A DNA stretch of 64,000 bases from Alnus glutinosa (lineage: Eukaryota; Streptophyta; Magnoliopsida; Fagales; Betulaceae): the NCBI RefSeq assembly GCF_958979055.1, contig NC_084892.1, forward strand, positions 687,001-751,000, given 5' to 3'. Position numbers and translations under genes: made by a program. The notes beneath the pieces were generated by a model. That model was not told where the DNA came from, searched no databases, and worked only from the letters and a program-made list of their open reading frames with translations. Below are positions 46,466 through 59,290 of the stretch, piece by piece; within the stretch, counting starts at the first letter, position 1; the number at the start of each line of letters is the position of its first letter.

Positions 46466-47500
46466 TACGACGGCGTATGATTTAATTTATAATTAATTCT
46501 AGACGTCAAATTTATATTCTTCTTGTATTTTTTTAAAATTGATGTAACTTTTAAAATCAAAATTCAATAATGATCAAATGATGATTTTAAAAGTCACATT
46601 ATTTTTAAAATGACATAAATATAACATATAGAATTACTCATCATTTACGCATGCGTAGTAGCTAGATACGAACACATATTTTATCTATAAATTAAACCCA
46701 ACTTCCTCTACATTACTTTTAATCTATTTATCTATAAGCTTACGTGAACATGGTCGTCCTAGAATTGTCACAACGTTAAAACGCGTTCCGTTAATGAATT
46801 TGTTTTCAACTCTTTGATATGAATTCCCTCTGATTGTTCAACTAGCTAATTAATTTAGTCGCCTTTTCTCATGAGCAGATCTTTTTTGGGGAATCAAAGA
46901 GAGAAAAAACAAAAAACCCTAGCTAGCTACCAGATCATACCACGTACTCCAAATTGAATCCAAACCTTAAACTTCGCAATTCGCATGGGACGGTCTTTTC
47001 CACAGGTAGAAATTCCATGCACGCAAGTGATCGAAAGAAATTCAACGAAACAAAAAATAATCCACAAAACAACAAGCAACCACACATAAAAAACAGAGGC
47101 CGGCCACGACCAGAACTTATAATTTGTAGAAAAATAGCGAGGCCAGCAAAGTAGTAAATGGATTTAATTGCCTCCTCACTTTCTCCAAAACTGACACGTG
47201 TAAATAACTCCAATCGATTGGATGGCATTTAGCCCGTATCTCGCGGGTCAGGACTTCCGGTCGCGCCACGTTACCAAATGGAAGACGCTAACCAGCGCTA
47301 GCCGTTCAAGCCAATTAGGAGGAACCTTCCTGCATGTTGAGTCGAACCCAAGTTTCCCGCATTGTTCGCGAGCAGCCTCAAAAGTCGCGTTTAAGGCTCT
47401 ATATATACGACTCCAAGTTCATGAGATTAGCACCACAATACGTACCCAACCCATTCATCAACATCGATCGATCATCTAGCTAGTCTATCTACTACGTACA
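46466..47500 (+). promoter_or_regulatory. TLP-B2 promoter
   Basis: Duplicate of 8337-9398. The sites are G-box CACGTG (about 47195-47200), CGCG words with CGCGTT at 47386-47391, and TATATATA at 47400-47407, 94 bp before the start codon. An extra 'gtagaaaaatagcgaggccagcaaagtagtaaatgg'-type segment (about 47125-47165) is missing from B1. Confidence 0.65.
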
Positions 47501-48885
47501 ATGATGATCAAATCCCTTGCACTCTTCGGTCTTATTGCCTTGGCCTTCACTTTCCTATCTGGTATATATATATATATATCTCATTGTCTAGTTATATAAT
47601 AGAGTAATGATTCACTACCACCTAAATATACAACTTTTCACCACCTTGCCTATGTGGCAAGGTGGTCCCTCACCTTAATTTATTTTTAAAAAATAAAAAA
47701 ACTCAAAAATTAGTAGGGGACCATATTGACACATAGGGAATGTGGTAAAAAGTTGTATCTTTGGGTGGCATTGAATCATTACTCTATATAATATATATGT
47801 TTGCAAATTACTTTCGCATAAAACACGGACATTTTAGATTTTATGTTTTAAACGTTCTATCTTTTTCTCTCCCCATCGTTCTTTTAAGTGTATTTACACA
47901 GTAATGGTACACAACATATAAATATTTTTTATAAATAACCACAAAACTGATGTGATAATGTCTAATATATATATATGGCGGATTCAAAGGCTATTTATGT
48001 TAGCTTAACTTGTAAGATATTTGTGACATGTTTGTGTGTTACGTAATATTACCCATTTAGACATTAAGATTGCGTATCTCCTAGTTATTTGTTGCATGCA
48101 AGTTATATGCTTTAAATTATAACATTTTATCCTAAAAATTTAAGCTATTATGAAATAAATGGATTTGATGAGTTGACCATTCTTCTGACAATATATGTTA
48201 TGCAGGTGCTCATGCTGCTAAAATAACTTTCACAAACAACTGTCCAACAACTGTTTGGCCAGGAACTCTAACGGCAGACCAGAAACCTCAGCTATCAACT
48301 ACTGGATTTGAGCTGGCATCCAAAGCATCCTCATCGGTTGATGTCCAAGCTCCATGGATAGGTCGGTTCTGGGCACGAACACGATGCACCACCGACGCCT
48401 CAGGAAAGTTCACCTGCGAAACTGCTGATTGTGCCTCCGGCCAGGTTGCATGCAACGGTGCCGGTGCAATCCCACCGGCATCTTTGGTAGAAATCAACAT
48501 AGCAGCGAATGGTGGACAAGATTTCTACGATGTCAGCCTTGTAGATGGCTTCAACCTCCCTATTTCGGTTGCCACACAAGGCGGGACCGGTGATTGCAAG
48601 CCCTCGAGTTGCCCAGCAGACGTGAACGCCGTTTGCCCTGCTGAGCTGCAACTGAAAGGGTCTGATGGGAGCGTGATCGCTTGCAAGAGCGCATGCTTAG
48701 CTATCAATGAGCCACAATACTGTTGCACTGGCGATTATAGTACCCCAGAAACATGTCCACCCACAAACTATTCGATGATCTTCGAGAACCAATGCCCTCA
48801 AGCTTATAGCTACGCTTATGATGATAAGAACAGCACGTTTACCTGCTCCAATGCACCTGACTACGTTATCACTTTCTGCCCTTGA
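47501..48885 (+). CDS. Thaumatin-like protein TLP-B2 (PR-5 family), two exons
   Basis: 246 aa; exon 1 is 47501-47561, exon 2 is 48206-48885, phase-1 GT-AG intron. The protein differs from TLP-B1 only at a few sites, such as [12 protein letters not shown] for [12 protein letters not shown] and TGDYST for TGDHST. Signal peptide, family signature, 16 cysteines and acidic-cleft residues are intact. Its intron is 171 bp longer than that of B1, mainly because of a MITE at 47600-47786. With the full promoter set upstream it should be expressed much like B1. Confidence 0.93.
47600..47786. mobile_element. MITE in the TLP-B2 intron
   Basis: A 187-bp element with perfect 15-bp inverted ends (tagagtaatgattca / tgaatcattactcta) and internal pairing ('caccaccttgcc' and 'acaactttt'). 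The 5-bp repeat tataa flanks it (47595-47599, 47787-47791), though in AT repeat the length is unsure. TLP-B1 has the empty site (about 9470-9510), so it is younger than the B1/B2 split. Confidence 0.8.
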
Positions 48886-49870
48886 ATTTACGGAGAGGAA
48901 TTATGCGTTCCTTCTCTCTATAGTAATAAGAGAACAATAAGTACTGTCATGGACTAAGGTGCATTCATGCCTGTGTCTGTGTCAATGTAATAAACACTTG
49001 AATGATAGATATCAAAGGAATAATGCAAACTTTTTTTCATAATTATTTCGGAGCAAGTGTACTTGTGCTTATGACCAGAAATTTATCTTCAGCTGCGATA
49101 TATTTTCAGATGCTAGCTATTCATGCCGTATGCTATTCAGATTAAGTCTCCTTGTAGTACCATCAGTACGTGGTGCTAGAAATATTAAAACTTTTACTAT
49201 AAAATCATTTAATAAACTGATGTTCATGGCTGATTTGTTCAAACTAATGTGGCAGTTGATAAGAGTGATATAATTAAGAAAAATCTCTTACTATTATATA
49301 GTACTAAACTGGGTTGGCCCCGTCATGCCGTCAATTATCAATTGCTTTTTTTTTTATTTGCATCACAATCGGTGTAGGCTAGCTTCTACCAATATTCTTA
49401 TTTACATTTAGGCCTTCAAAGTTTATCAGAGGACTCACTGAAGATAATATCGTATTCTATTGACCGGCCATTTCGTTTCTTTTCTGAGAAGGGTATATTC
49501 ATATATGCATGGTGCCATGGTGGTATATATATTGACAGCAAGTTATTTAAAGTTTATTGTATTTAAAATCTCTTTCTAGAAAGTTTAATCAAATAGACGT
49601 TTAATTTAATAAAAAAATAATAATTGTAAATGCATTAGCCAAAAAAACAAAACATAACAAAACAAAAACAAAATGAGAATTTTAAAGATGCGGCTTAAAC
49701 AATCTTAACCAAATTGAAAAGTTGGGCTGATTTTCGTTTGCTGCAGGCTAGCTAGGCTGCAGCTGGTCATCGATTTTAGATTTTATAGTTTATATAGAAT
49801 AAAATAAAATAAATAATGTCCCTACTTTGACAACTGTAGCAGATAAAAAATAAGATAATCGACCCTCTAA
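48886..49870 (+). other. 3' flank of TLP-B2
   Basis: Duplicate of 10613-11605. Polyadenylation signal AATAAA near 48989. AT-rich, with no gene. Confidence 0.5.
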
Positions 49871-50653
49871 CCGTGTCAGGGCTAGGAATTTGTCTTAGTA
49901 GGGACGGAATTAAAGTAATAAAATATAATGATAAATAATTTTTTTTTTGTTCTTTTTATATACTATATTTTTATTATAATATATAAAAGTATGGTAATTA
50001 CAATTCAAAATATAAATTATAACATAATATATGTATCACAAAAATGTATCAATTAAATTTCATAAATATATGCCAAATTGATATATCAGTTAACATGTAG
50101 GCATTAATAAAAAAAAATATACAAAATAAATAAAAGATACAAAATACAAAATTAACTTTTTTTTTAAAAAAAAAAATGGTGGTTGTGGCCCACATTGACA
50201 AGTCACGTTGCAACTAGCAATGACTTAAATTCTGAAAAGTATCTAAAATAATAAAAAAAAAAAAAAAAAAAAAAAAATTCTGAAAAGCAAAACAAAGACA
50301 ACCTGTCAACCATAAATTTTCATCATTATCTTGAAAATTAAAAAGCAAATGAAAAAAGAGAACAACTCAACAACTATTGTCTTACACAGTCACACTCTCA
50401 GCTCAGTAATAATAATAATAATAAAAAATAGAAGGCTTACAGTGCACGCGAGAGATTGTCGAGGAAGAGGCAGAGATGCTGGAGGCCAAAGAACAAGGTT
50501 TGTGTTTTTTGAAAAGATTTGTATTCTTGGTTTCTAATGGTTGGTTTTTCTATGTAAGAGTTCTAAAGTTTCTCCAAGATAGAGAGATAAATGTAATTTT
50601 TTTTTGGCACAAAATTGATCCGTTCCTATTCTTGAGCATTTAATGGTTGTTGG

Positions 50654-50686
<33 letters not shown>

Positions 50687-50886
50687 ATTCTTTGACGGTT
50701 GGTTTTTTCATGTAAGTTTTTTTTTTCTTTTATTATCAGCAGGGGCGGGCATCAGCATTAGCATTTTTTTTCTTCTTATTTTTAATGTATTTTTTTTTTT
50801 AGGTATCTGTAAAAAAATAAAAATAACAAAAAAAAAATCTTCAGACATTTTGGGGGGGGGGGGGGGGGGGTTTGTCTCCACCACTG
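49871..50886. mobile_element. Nonautonomous hAT-like element between TLP-B2 and TLP-D
   Basis: A 1,016-bp insertion with the 8-bp duplication CCCTCTAA (49863-49870, 50887-50894); B1 has the unoccupied site (about 11605). The left end has 'cagggctagg' and the right end 'ccaccactg', in keeping with the CAGTGG-type hAT ends common in plants. It holds long A, T and G runs, including about 20 G just before the right end (from about 50850). It encodes no transposase. A short (AAT)n tract and a 'gagagattgtcgaggaagag' leader-like piece are near 50410-50480. Confidence 0.7.
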
Positions 50887-50894
50887 CCCTCTAA

Positions 50895-51979
50895 ATGAAT
50901 AGTGTCATTTTATTTTATTTTATTTTGTCAAAAAAGACACTATTCAAGCTTCAATAAACTTACTTTTTTCTCTTTCTTTTTTAGTTCAAAATCAACGATC
51001 CTCCAAATGAGAGAGGTCAAGAAGAAATATGCATATATAAGAAATGATCGAGTGAATAACATTTTCAAAAATCATACAATATTAACAAAAACAAAAAGTA
51101 TTTCACCTCCCCTTCAAGAGAATATTTCCTTGTTTTTCATGATCAGAAAGAGATGGAGAGTAAAATTAAACTTTAACCATAGAAAAACTATACGAAATCT
51201 TGCGTAATTTTGTTTTACAGCACTTAAGCCAACATTTAATTTGTTCTTCAGGAAGAAAACATTTTGGCCATGGGTCCAGCTAGCCCATCCTTAATGCGTA
51301 GTAGCTAGATACGTACAGAGATTACTACTAGGTATATAGACCACCTATATTTTATGTATAATCCGACGTACTTAATTCATACATTTTCTGAAATATATTT
51401 AATTATCTTTATTGTTTAGATTGCACACAAAGTTACGTACAACATCTGTGTTTTCAAGTCTTTTGATCTCGATCAATTACCTTTGAATGGAATATTTTGT
51501 GATTCTATATATAATTATTGTATTTCCTTTATTTTCAGGCCGGCCTCTTCAACTAAAAATAGATCAGAAATATAAGTTTATTTTCTACAATTCTTTTAGT
51601 GTCTTTTTCTACAAACTTAATTTACTCGATCTTTGCTTAATTATGAGCATACCTTTTAGGGTGAGAGAGAGAAAAAGAACCTACCAGATATATATATACC
51701 AGGTAGATGCCCTATGGATTAGGTTAATGACACCAAGAGCTTCAACTTCAAGACATGTGCAGGCGGCCACGTACGTTGAAATCAGACAAAATATTCTATC
51801 CACATATGAAGTTTATCGTTCGGTACGTTGTGGGAAAAAATAGTCCGGCCGCCTTGTAGCATACCTCCCACCTTAATTGAATATGTATACGAAAGTCATT
51901 AGTCATCTTCCAAGACATAGACATTTGACATCAATTTGTAGAAAAAAAGTAGCAAAGTAGCAAATGGATTTGCCTCCCT
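50895..51979 (+). other. Upstream region of TLP-D
   Basis: Duplicate of 11606-12925. The conserved TLP far-upstream element is at about 51250-51312. Relative to B1 about 300 bp is missing between 'aacatctgtgttttcaagtc...tacc' and 'ttggaatattttgtg' (51487; 12252-12440 in B1). No gene. Confidence 0.5.
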
Positions 51980-52312
51980 TTCCCAAATACTGACACGTGG
52001 AAATAACTCCAATCGTCCATCTCTCTCAGCTCGCGGGTCTTCCGTCGAGCTAGATGACGACGGTCCCACAGCTCCATTGCCATAAAGACGATAACAAATT
52101 TTCCACATCGTTCTATTCAAAAGTCAATGATCGAGGATTCCTGGTACTGGAACTTACGTCGAACCGGATTTCCCGCATGGTTCGCCTTGATTATCGCGTT
52201 TAAGCTAGGCTAGGCTCTCTATATATACCACTCCAAGTTCATAAGATTAGCACCACAATATATACCCAACCCATTCATCAACATCGATCAACTAGTCTAT
52301 CCACTACGTACA
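51980..52312 (+). promoter_or_regulatory. TLP-D promoter
   Basis: G-box CACGTG (about 51993-51998), CGCGTT (52195-52200) and TATATATA (52220-52227), 93 bp before the start codon. Spacing and order match the B promoters, so B and D are likely co-regulated. Confidence 0.65.
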
Positions 52313-53439
52313 ATGATGATCAAATCCCTTGCACTCGTCGGCCTTGTTGCCTTGGCCTTCAGTTTCCTATTTGGTATATCTATCTCCTTGTCTAGTTATA
52401 TAATATGTTTGCACATTGCTTTTTTAAACTGATCACATGCATTCTAGCTCTCTTTTTCTCTGCCTGGTGGTCAACTTGCGTTAAAGTATTGATTAAATAT
52501 TTTACGTGTTAAGCCTTATCTCTTAATTTTTTATTTTTTATTTTTTTTTAAGATAAGTGATAATTAAACAGCTTGCAGTATGTTTACACATACATGCATT
52601 AAAACGGTATATCTCATTCTCCTACTTATTTTGTTGCATGCGAGTTATATATGTTATATTATATATAATTTATCCTAAAAAAATCAATTAAGTTGATAGG
52701 AAAAAAAAATAATTGAACTTAATCAGTTGACCTTTCTTCTTATAACAATTTATGTCATGTAGGTGCTCATGCTGCTCGAATAACTTTCACAAACAACTGT
52801 CCAAGAACTATTTGGCCAGGAACTTTAACATCAGATCAGAAACCTCAACTATCAACTACTGGATTTGAGCTGGCATCCAAAGCATCCAGATCAATTGATA
52901 TCCAAGCTCCATGGAAAGGTCGGTTCTGGGCCCGAACAGGATGCACCACAAACTCAGGAAGGTTTACCTGCGAAACTGCTGATTGTGCCTCCGGCCAGGT
53001 TGCATGCAACGGCGCCGGTGCGATCCCGCCGGCATCTTTGGTAGAAATCAACATAGCAGCAAATGGTGGACAAGATTTCTATGATGTCAGCCTTGTAGAC
53101 GGCTTCAACCTCCCTGTTTCAGTTGCCACAGAAGGAGGGACCGGTGACTGCAAGCGCTCGAGCTGCCAGGCAAACATAAACGCGGTCTGTCCAGCTGAGC
53201 TGCAAGTGAAAGGGTCTGATGGGAGTGTGATCGCTTGCAAGAGCGCATGCACAGCGTTCAATCAGCCACAATACTGTTGCACCGGTACTTTCAATAAACC
53301 AGAGACATGTCCACCTACGAATTATTCTAAGATCTTCAAGGACCAATGCCCTCAAGCCTATAGCTACGCTTATGATGATCAAACCAGCACCTTTACCTGC
53401 TTCAATGCACCTAATTACGTTATTACTTTTTGCCCTTGA
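52313..53439 (+). CDS. Thaumatin-like protein TLP-D (PR-5 family), two exons
   Basis: 245 aa; exon 1 is 52313-52373 ([20 protein letters not shown]), exon 2 is 52763-53439, phase-1 intron. The mature part begins [19 protein letters not shown]. Signature [17 protein letters not shown], 16 cysteines, R of WARTGC, E of SLVEI and both D of FYDVSLVDG are present; ends VITFCP. It is more basic than B1 (extra R/K at NCPRTIW, SKASRS, APWKGRF, CKRSSC), which may change charge and targets. It is a clear sister of the B type. It is the last plus-strand TLP and faces TLP-E1 tail to tail. Confidence 0.93.
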
Positions 53440-53947
53440 ATTTACAGAGAGGAATTATGAGTTCCTTCTCTCTATATATAGTAATAAGAGAACAATAAGT
53501 ATCATGGACTAAGGCACATGCATGATTGTGTCTGTTTCAATGTAATAAACGCTTGAATGATCGATAGATAGCAAGCGAATAATGCAAACTTTTTCTCATA
53601 CTTATTTCAGAGCAAGTATAGTACTTGTGCTAATGACAATAAATATTTATTGATCAGCTGCAATATATATTTTCAGATGCTATTCATGTACGTTGTACCA
53701 CATAATGATGGCTTAAGATGTTTTTTACCAAATTAAATCGAATACCGGTAAAAAAAAAAAAAAAAAAAAAGAATTAAATGTTATCAATTAAATATCCAAG
53801 TATCCAACCACTTAAGGAAAGATTAAGGCTTAAACTTAATTAATATATATCAATATTATCCCTTTTCATGGATTTCATGGTCTATCAAAGTACAAAGCAT
53901 CCCCACTGGATATATATAAGCATTTGTGACACGACAAGCAAATTAAT
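53440..53947. other. Convergent 3' region between TLP-D and TLP-E1
   Basis: AT-rich, with AATAAA near 53541 serving TLP-D. An A run at 53750-53770. No further gene. Confidence 0.45.
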
Positions 53948-55110
53948 TTATTGAGGACAAAAGGTTATGTTGTAACTCGCTGCCCCGGAACATTTGTAAG
54001 TGGGAGGATCATTGTCAGCGGGATAGGTGTGGGCAAGTTTGCATACTTGCTTGAAGGTCTTCGAGTAGTCGTTAGGCTGGCAAGCCCCTGGACCACTAAA
54101 AGTTCCTGTGCAACAATATTTTGGATCCTTCAACCCATCGCACGCACTATAACATCCAACATACAACCCATCCTTGTTCTTGGCCACTAGAGTACTCGGA
54201 CACACGTTGCTTATATCTTGAATACAATCTACGACAGGACATGGTGCGGTTCCGCCCACTAGAGACCCACCGTCCGGTTGGATCCGGACAGGGACGTTGT
54301 GGCCGTGGTTCAAGCTCACCTCATAGGAGACCACAGGTTGTTTAATGTCGAAATTGAGAAGGGTCACCGGGTAAGTGGGTGGTGGGGATTGGCAATCTTG
54401 TGTGCCAGAGCCACAGTCTCCCGTTTCACATGAAAAGTAATTTGAGGCATTGGAGCTGCACTTGGTCCTAACCCAGATGCTACCAGTCCATTGATCAGGC
54501 ATTGTGAATATCTCTAAAGTTTCCGGACCACTCTCAGGATCAGCATCACCAACTGAGGGGCTAGCAGAAAGCCATACCGAGTAACTGCATTGGTTATCGT
54601 ACTTGAAGATTATATCAGAGTGTCCACCTAAAAGAGAGATATTGCAGAACTGGTCATCAATTAAACTAAGAATTTCTGGCATTGAAATGACAAGAATTGA
54701 ATGATCGGTATATATGGTGCAAGTTAGATTCAAATTAAGATCGACAGGTTTACACAAATACAGATTTAAATCAACAAAACACATAGGGCAGCTAGCAATT
54801 TTTTCCTATGACTCCCAAATACAATACTAACCCACCACAAGGTTTGAAGGGTGGAATTGAAGGGCCAGTCTGATCTATTTAATTAAATGAATTGGGTAAA
54901 GTTTAGCTCATTCATGTGCGGCGTGAGAGCTTTTCTGAAATACCTTCCCTGCTAGCTTCTCATACAATTATCATGACGCATTGACAATTACACATTTTCT
55001 ACAGGTTTTGAATTAACAAGGTAAAGAAAACAGAAGCGCGTAAGAAAATTATCACCTGTAATGAGCAACAAGAGAAGAAGGTTGATGAGAGGCAGAGCTC
55101 TGCTAGCCAT
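53948..55110 (-). CDS. Thaumatin-like protein TLP-E1, divergent cleft, two exons
   Basis: 244 aa on the minus strand. Exon 1 is 55110-55056 (MASRALPLINLLLLLLIT), exon 2 is 54627-53948, phase-1 GT-AG intron of 428 bp. The mature part begins GHSDIIFKYDNQCSYSVWL. It keeps 16 cysteines, the signature NYFSCETGDCGSGTQDC and R of WVRTKC. The acidic-cleft positions differ: LLNFD for LVEF, and SYEVSLNHGHN for [11 protein letters not shown], so E83 is N, D96 is E and D101 is H in thaumatin-family numbering. It also lacks the WPGTL start block. Ends ITFCPQ. A distinct TLP subfamily; glucan binding through the acidic cleft is doubtful. Confidence 0.88.
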
Positions 55111-56031
55111 TGAGCCTTAGCTTCTGAATTATACAATGGAAGTAAGAATAAACAAATAAGTTAATTAATTAACAAAGGGAAGTTAATTTATAAGAAAGGC
55201 AGGGACTAAATTTGGAAAGAAAGCATAATTTGCAGAGTCATTAATGTTTTATTCTTTCGTTGATTTTGCTTCCATGAATTCCAAAAGCGTATCTATTATT
55301 GGATTACCTACTTTAAATCCTTCTCTTCTACAAGATAAGGCATCAGCTCAAAATAAGGTTGAAAACAAAGTCCAATATTAGAGAAGATAACACTATCTCA
55401 AGATTCAAATGGTTCAGTTGTACAACCTCATCTAAAGATGACATGCACTCTCAGTTTTTGTATTTTGATTTGACATGCATCTCTTATATAGACAATTATA
55501 AATAGAAGCAGAGACAAAGTCCTAAGTGTGGGATTACAATTCAATCTCTGTTTTATTATATCTACCATATTTAAAATACTTAATAATAAATAAATGAAAT
55601 AAATACATATCCTACGTATCTCTTACACATCTCGTGTAGAAGATATATATGTATCATATGTTTTAATTTATAATTAATTAATCTCGATTTGGCTTCCATT
55701 AATTTTTTTTTTAGGGTGATTTGAACATTTCAAATAAGAGATTTGCACGTGCGCAAGTTTTCATCCTTTTTTAGACAAACACTGACGAAGGGTATTAATT
55801 GAAAAGAAATGGTAGGGATCAATCGTTAAGTGAGAAATGATAATTTAATTGGATAGTTCATGGGGGTAAATTCATTATTCTCCCGTTTTATTTTTCTCCA
55901 AAATGGCTAGTCCCAACAACATATCCTCCAATATCCCCTTCCATGGATTCCATATTCTGTTAAAATACAAAGCCGAAGATTAAAGCACCCCACTGCATGG
56001 ATACAACCATTTGGGACACGACATGGCAAAT
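55111..56031 (-). other. TLP-E1 upstream region and TLP-E2 3' flank
   Basis: AT-rich. About 55800-56030 recurs beside pseudogene E3 (63290-63518). I find no clear TATA/G-box set of the B type upstream of E1. No gene. Confidence 0.45.
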
Positions 56032-56873
56032 CTAGAAGGGACAAAAGGTTATGTTGTACCTCGTTGCCCCGGTGCATTTATAAGTGGGAGGATCATTGTC
56101 CCCTGGATAGGTGTGGGCAAGTTTGCATAGTCGCTTGAAGGTCTTCGAGTAGTCGTTAGGCTGGCAAGCCCCTGGGCTACTATAATTCCCTGTGCAACAA
56201 TATTTTGGATCCTTAAACTCATCGCACGCGCTATAACACCCAATATACCGCCCATCACTGTTCTGGGCTACTAGAGGACTCGGACACACGTCACTTATAG
56301 CTTCTATACAATCTACGACAGGACATGGCCCAACCTCGCCGAGTAGAGACCCGCCGTCCGGTTGGATCCGGACGGGAATGTTGTGGCCGTGGTTCAAGCT
56401 CACTTCATAGGAGACAAAAGATGGTTTGATCTCGAAATTGAGAAGGGTGACAGGTAATGCGGGTGGTGGGTTTTGGCATTCTTTCAAGCCAGAGCCACAG
56501 TCCCCTGTTTCACATGAAAAGTAATACGAGGCATTGAAGCTACACTTGGTCCTAGCCCAGATGCTACCAGTCCATTGATCAGGCATTGAGAATATCTCTA
56601 AGGTGTTCGGACCACGCTCAGGATCAGAATCACCGATTGAGGGTCTGGCAGCAAGCCATACCGGGTAACTGCATTTGTTCTCGTAGTAGAAGATTAAATC
56701 AGAGCGTCCACCTGAAACAGATCATCAATCTCCATGGTTGTCATTTGATTGCATTAAACTTAAAATTTCTACAACATATGTATTGCATGTGAAGCTAAAG
56801 AGAAGAGAAGGGTATAAGAGTAACCTGTAGTGAGCAACAAGAGGAGAAGGATGATGAGAGCTCTGTTAGCCAT
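56032..56873 (-). CDS. Thaumatin-like protein TLP-E2, divergent cleft, two exons
   Basis: 242 aa on the minus strand. Exon 1 is 56873-56825 (MANRALIILLLLLLTT), exon 2 is 56711-56032, with a short phase-1 intron of 113 bp. It starts GRSDLIFYYENKCSYPVWL and shares TLLNFEI and SYEVSLNHGHNIP with E1, so the same cleft residues are changed. The signature YYFSCETGDCGSGLKEC and 16 cysteines are present; ends ITFCPF. It pairs in tandem with E1. The histidine-rich NHGHN at the cleft is shared by E1, E2 and the E3 remnant. Confidence 0.9.
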
Positions 56874-58048
56874 TGAACCTTATCTATAAGTTGGAATAAC
56901 AAACGGAGAGTTATAAGAAAAGTAGGGACTGAATTTGGAAAGAAGATAAATGCCGGAGCATCTACTGTGGTTTTTCCTAGTCCTCCTGGAAAGACACTTT
57001 TTTTTTCTTTTTTTTTGGAGGCTTCCATGAATTAATGGTAGCATTTGAATAATTACATTGAAATCAACAAGAAAAATTATATAAGTTAGCAGCTATATAT
57101 AGTAGTAAAAGAAATTCATTACCATGTTAGTATGTAATTACCATATATATTAGGTGTCGGAAAAATTAAATGCTAAGATTATCTAAAAATTTGTTTCTAT
57201 ACAATTGAATAAGTGACAATCTTAAGATATGTGAATTGAGATTGCGACAGATAAGAAAAAGTATAATAAGAATCCAATGATTCCAACCATTGTGTGTGTT
57301 AATTAATTATTCATCAAATATAATTAATAAAATCGCTCAATAATAACTTGAGTAAACCCTTTGATTTTATAAAAACACAATCTCATACGATTTCCATATC
57401 ATAAATTATTTAGAAAGTAATTAGATACAAAACTTTCTCCATATATAACTCTTACCAGTCCAGATTTTGGGGGGGGCGGCCATCATGAGCCTCCCTAGCC
57501 TTGACTTTGCCCCTGGTTACAAGTTTGAGCACTTCAACATAATTATAAAAATAAAGAGCTGATCTTGTTGAGATTTGGTGAATAGTTTTTTTGAGTAAAA
57601 TAAAAATATGTGGAGTAAATTAAGTTAATAAAGGGCGGACCAGATAAACTGGTTATACGTACGTACCAATATTGATGACAAATTTTCAACTAAGTCTGCC
57701 TATCCCCACAATGAAAACCTTTGAAATTGATGTGGTTAATTGGTGCCCATTTGTCATGGTTGGTGCCCATTTGTCATGACTGGTGTCTCTTGAACGTGGG
57801 GTTTACGTTGCACACCCACTGCGGACTGCCCCTTTTCCACAGCTTTAATTTTGTGTTTTAAATGGTACTTTCTTTTAACGATTCTTCATTTGTCACATGT
57901 GTTTCATGTGACACTCTAGGATTTATGTTAGCAATCAATACAATGTTAACATCAAAGTTAACGGTTTTCTATTTAATATTACAAATTTAGAAGATTAGGA
58001 TGACGAAAAAAAAAAAGGTTTAAAAGCAAGTCAATTACCATTAAAGAC

Positions 58049-58114
<66 letters not shown>

Positions 58115-58237
58115 TCGTAATATTAATTAATGAGTGTAGTTATAATTGTAGTAGCTAAATACGTTTTTTTCTAAACTTTGTATCTAATTAATTTCTAAAT
58201 AATTTAAGGGGGCCATGGTCCTCACAACCCTCTTGGG
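56874..58237. other. Spacer between TLP-E2 and the inverted B3 module
   Basis: AT-rich. It holds a piece resembling a hAT end at about 57467-57518 ('gggggcggccatcatgagcctcc...ctttgcccctgg'), a short direct repeat 'ggttggtgcccatttgtcatg' (57741-57780), and a compound (AT)n(AG)n microsatellite at 58050-58112. No gene. Confidence 0.4.
58050..58112. repeat. (AT)n(AG)n compound microsatellite
   Basis: About 22 bp of AT followed by about 40 bp of AG with one interruption. Confidence 0.95.
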
Positions 58238-59290
58238 CATGTAATTGATGACCAGCTGCAGCAAACGAAAATCAGCCCTACTTTTCAAGAGGGGATTTAG
58301 GTTAAGATTGTTTAAGCAGCATCTTTCAAATTCCCATTTTGTTCTCTTTTTTTCTTTTTTCTTTTTTTATTTTTTATTTTTTTTGTTATTGCATTTAATT
58401 TACAATTATTTCTATTGATTAAATTAAACTTCTATTTGATTAAACTTTCTAGAAAGAGATTTTAAATTCATAAACTTTAAATAACTTGCTGCATGTCAAT
58501 ATCCTTTCGAAAAAAAAACCTTGCTGTCAATATACCACCACACACACAAAACAATACATACCCATAGCTTGGTCGAAAAATAAACGAAATGATCAATAAC
58601 TAACACACACACATATACACATATACATAACGATACATACCTTGTTCGGAAAATAAACGAAATGGTCAAAAACACACATATATTAAGCTGTAGTTTTTTT
58701 TTTTATTAAAAACAAAAAGTCATGATAACATAAAAAACTCTAAAAAAATTATTAAAAAGAGTTCTAGAATTCCCCCACAACGCTCCGAAAATAAACGAAA
58801 TGGTCAATAAAAATCTTGACAGAGTCCTTTGGTAAACTTTGAAGGCCTAAATGCAAGAATGGTAGAAGCCTACACCAATAATATTTAATGTGACGCAAAC
58901 AAATTAAAGGATGGCATGAGCGGGCCAACCACTTTAATTAATTATTTAATGGCCACGTCATTTTGTAAATAATTTTATAATAAAAGTCGTAATTTTTTTA
59001 GTATACCATTCAATAGTCCTATGAGACAATTAAAATGAATAGCATCTGAAAATATATATATATAGCAGCTAGCTGAAGAAATATTTATTGTCATAAGCAC
59101 AAGTATTCTTGCTCCGAAATAATTAGTATAAGAAAAAGTTTACATTATTCATTTGATATCTATCATTCAAACGTTTATTACACGTACAGACACAGACACA
59201 GGCATGAATGTGCCTTAGTCCATGACAGTACTTATTGTTCTATTATTACTATAGAGAGAAGGAACACATAATTCCTCTCAATCCGTAAAT
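58238..59290 (-). other. Inverted 3' flank of TLP-B3
   Basis: Reverse complement of about 10613-11510. The match to B1 ends at 'gaccagctgcag', 58251-58240. The inverted module therefore starts here. Confidence 0.55.

Noticed and set aside
54628-54784. N-terminal extension of TLP-E1 read through the intron
   Set aside because: The acceptor TTTTAG at 54628 and a matching signal-peptide exon at 55056-55110 give the same gene plan as E2.
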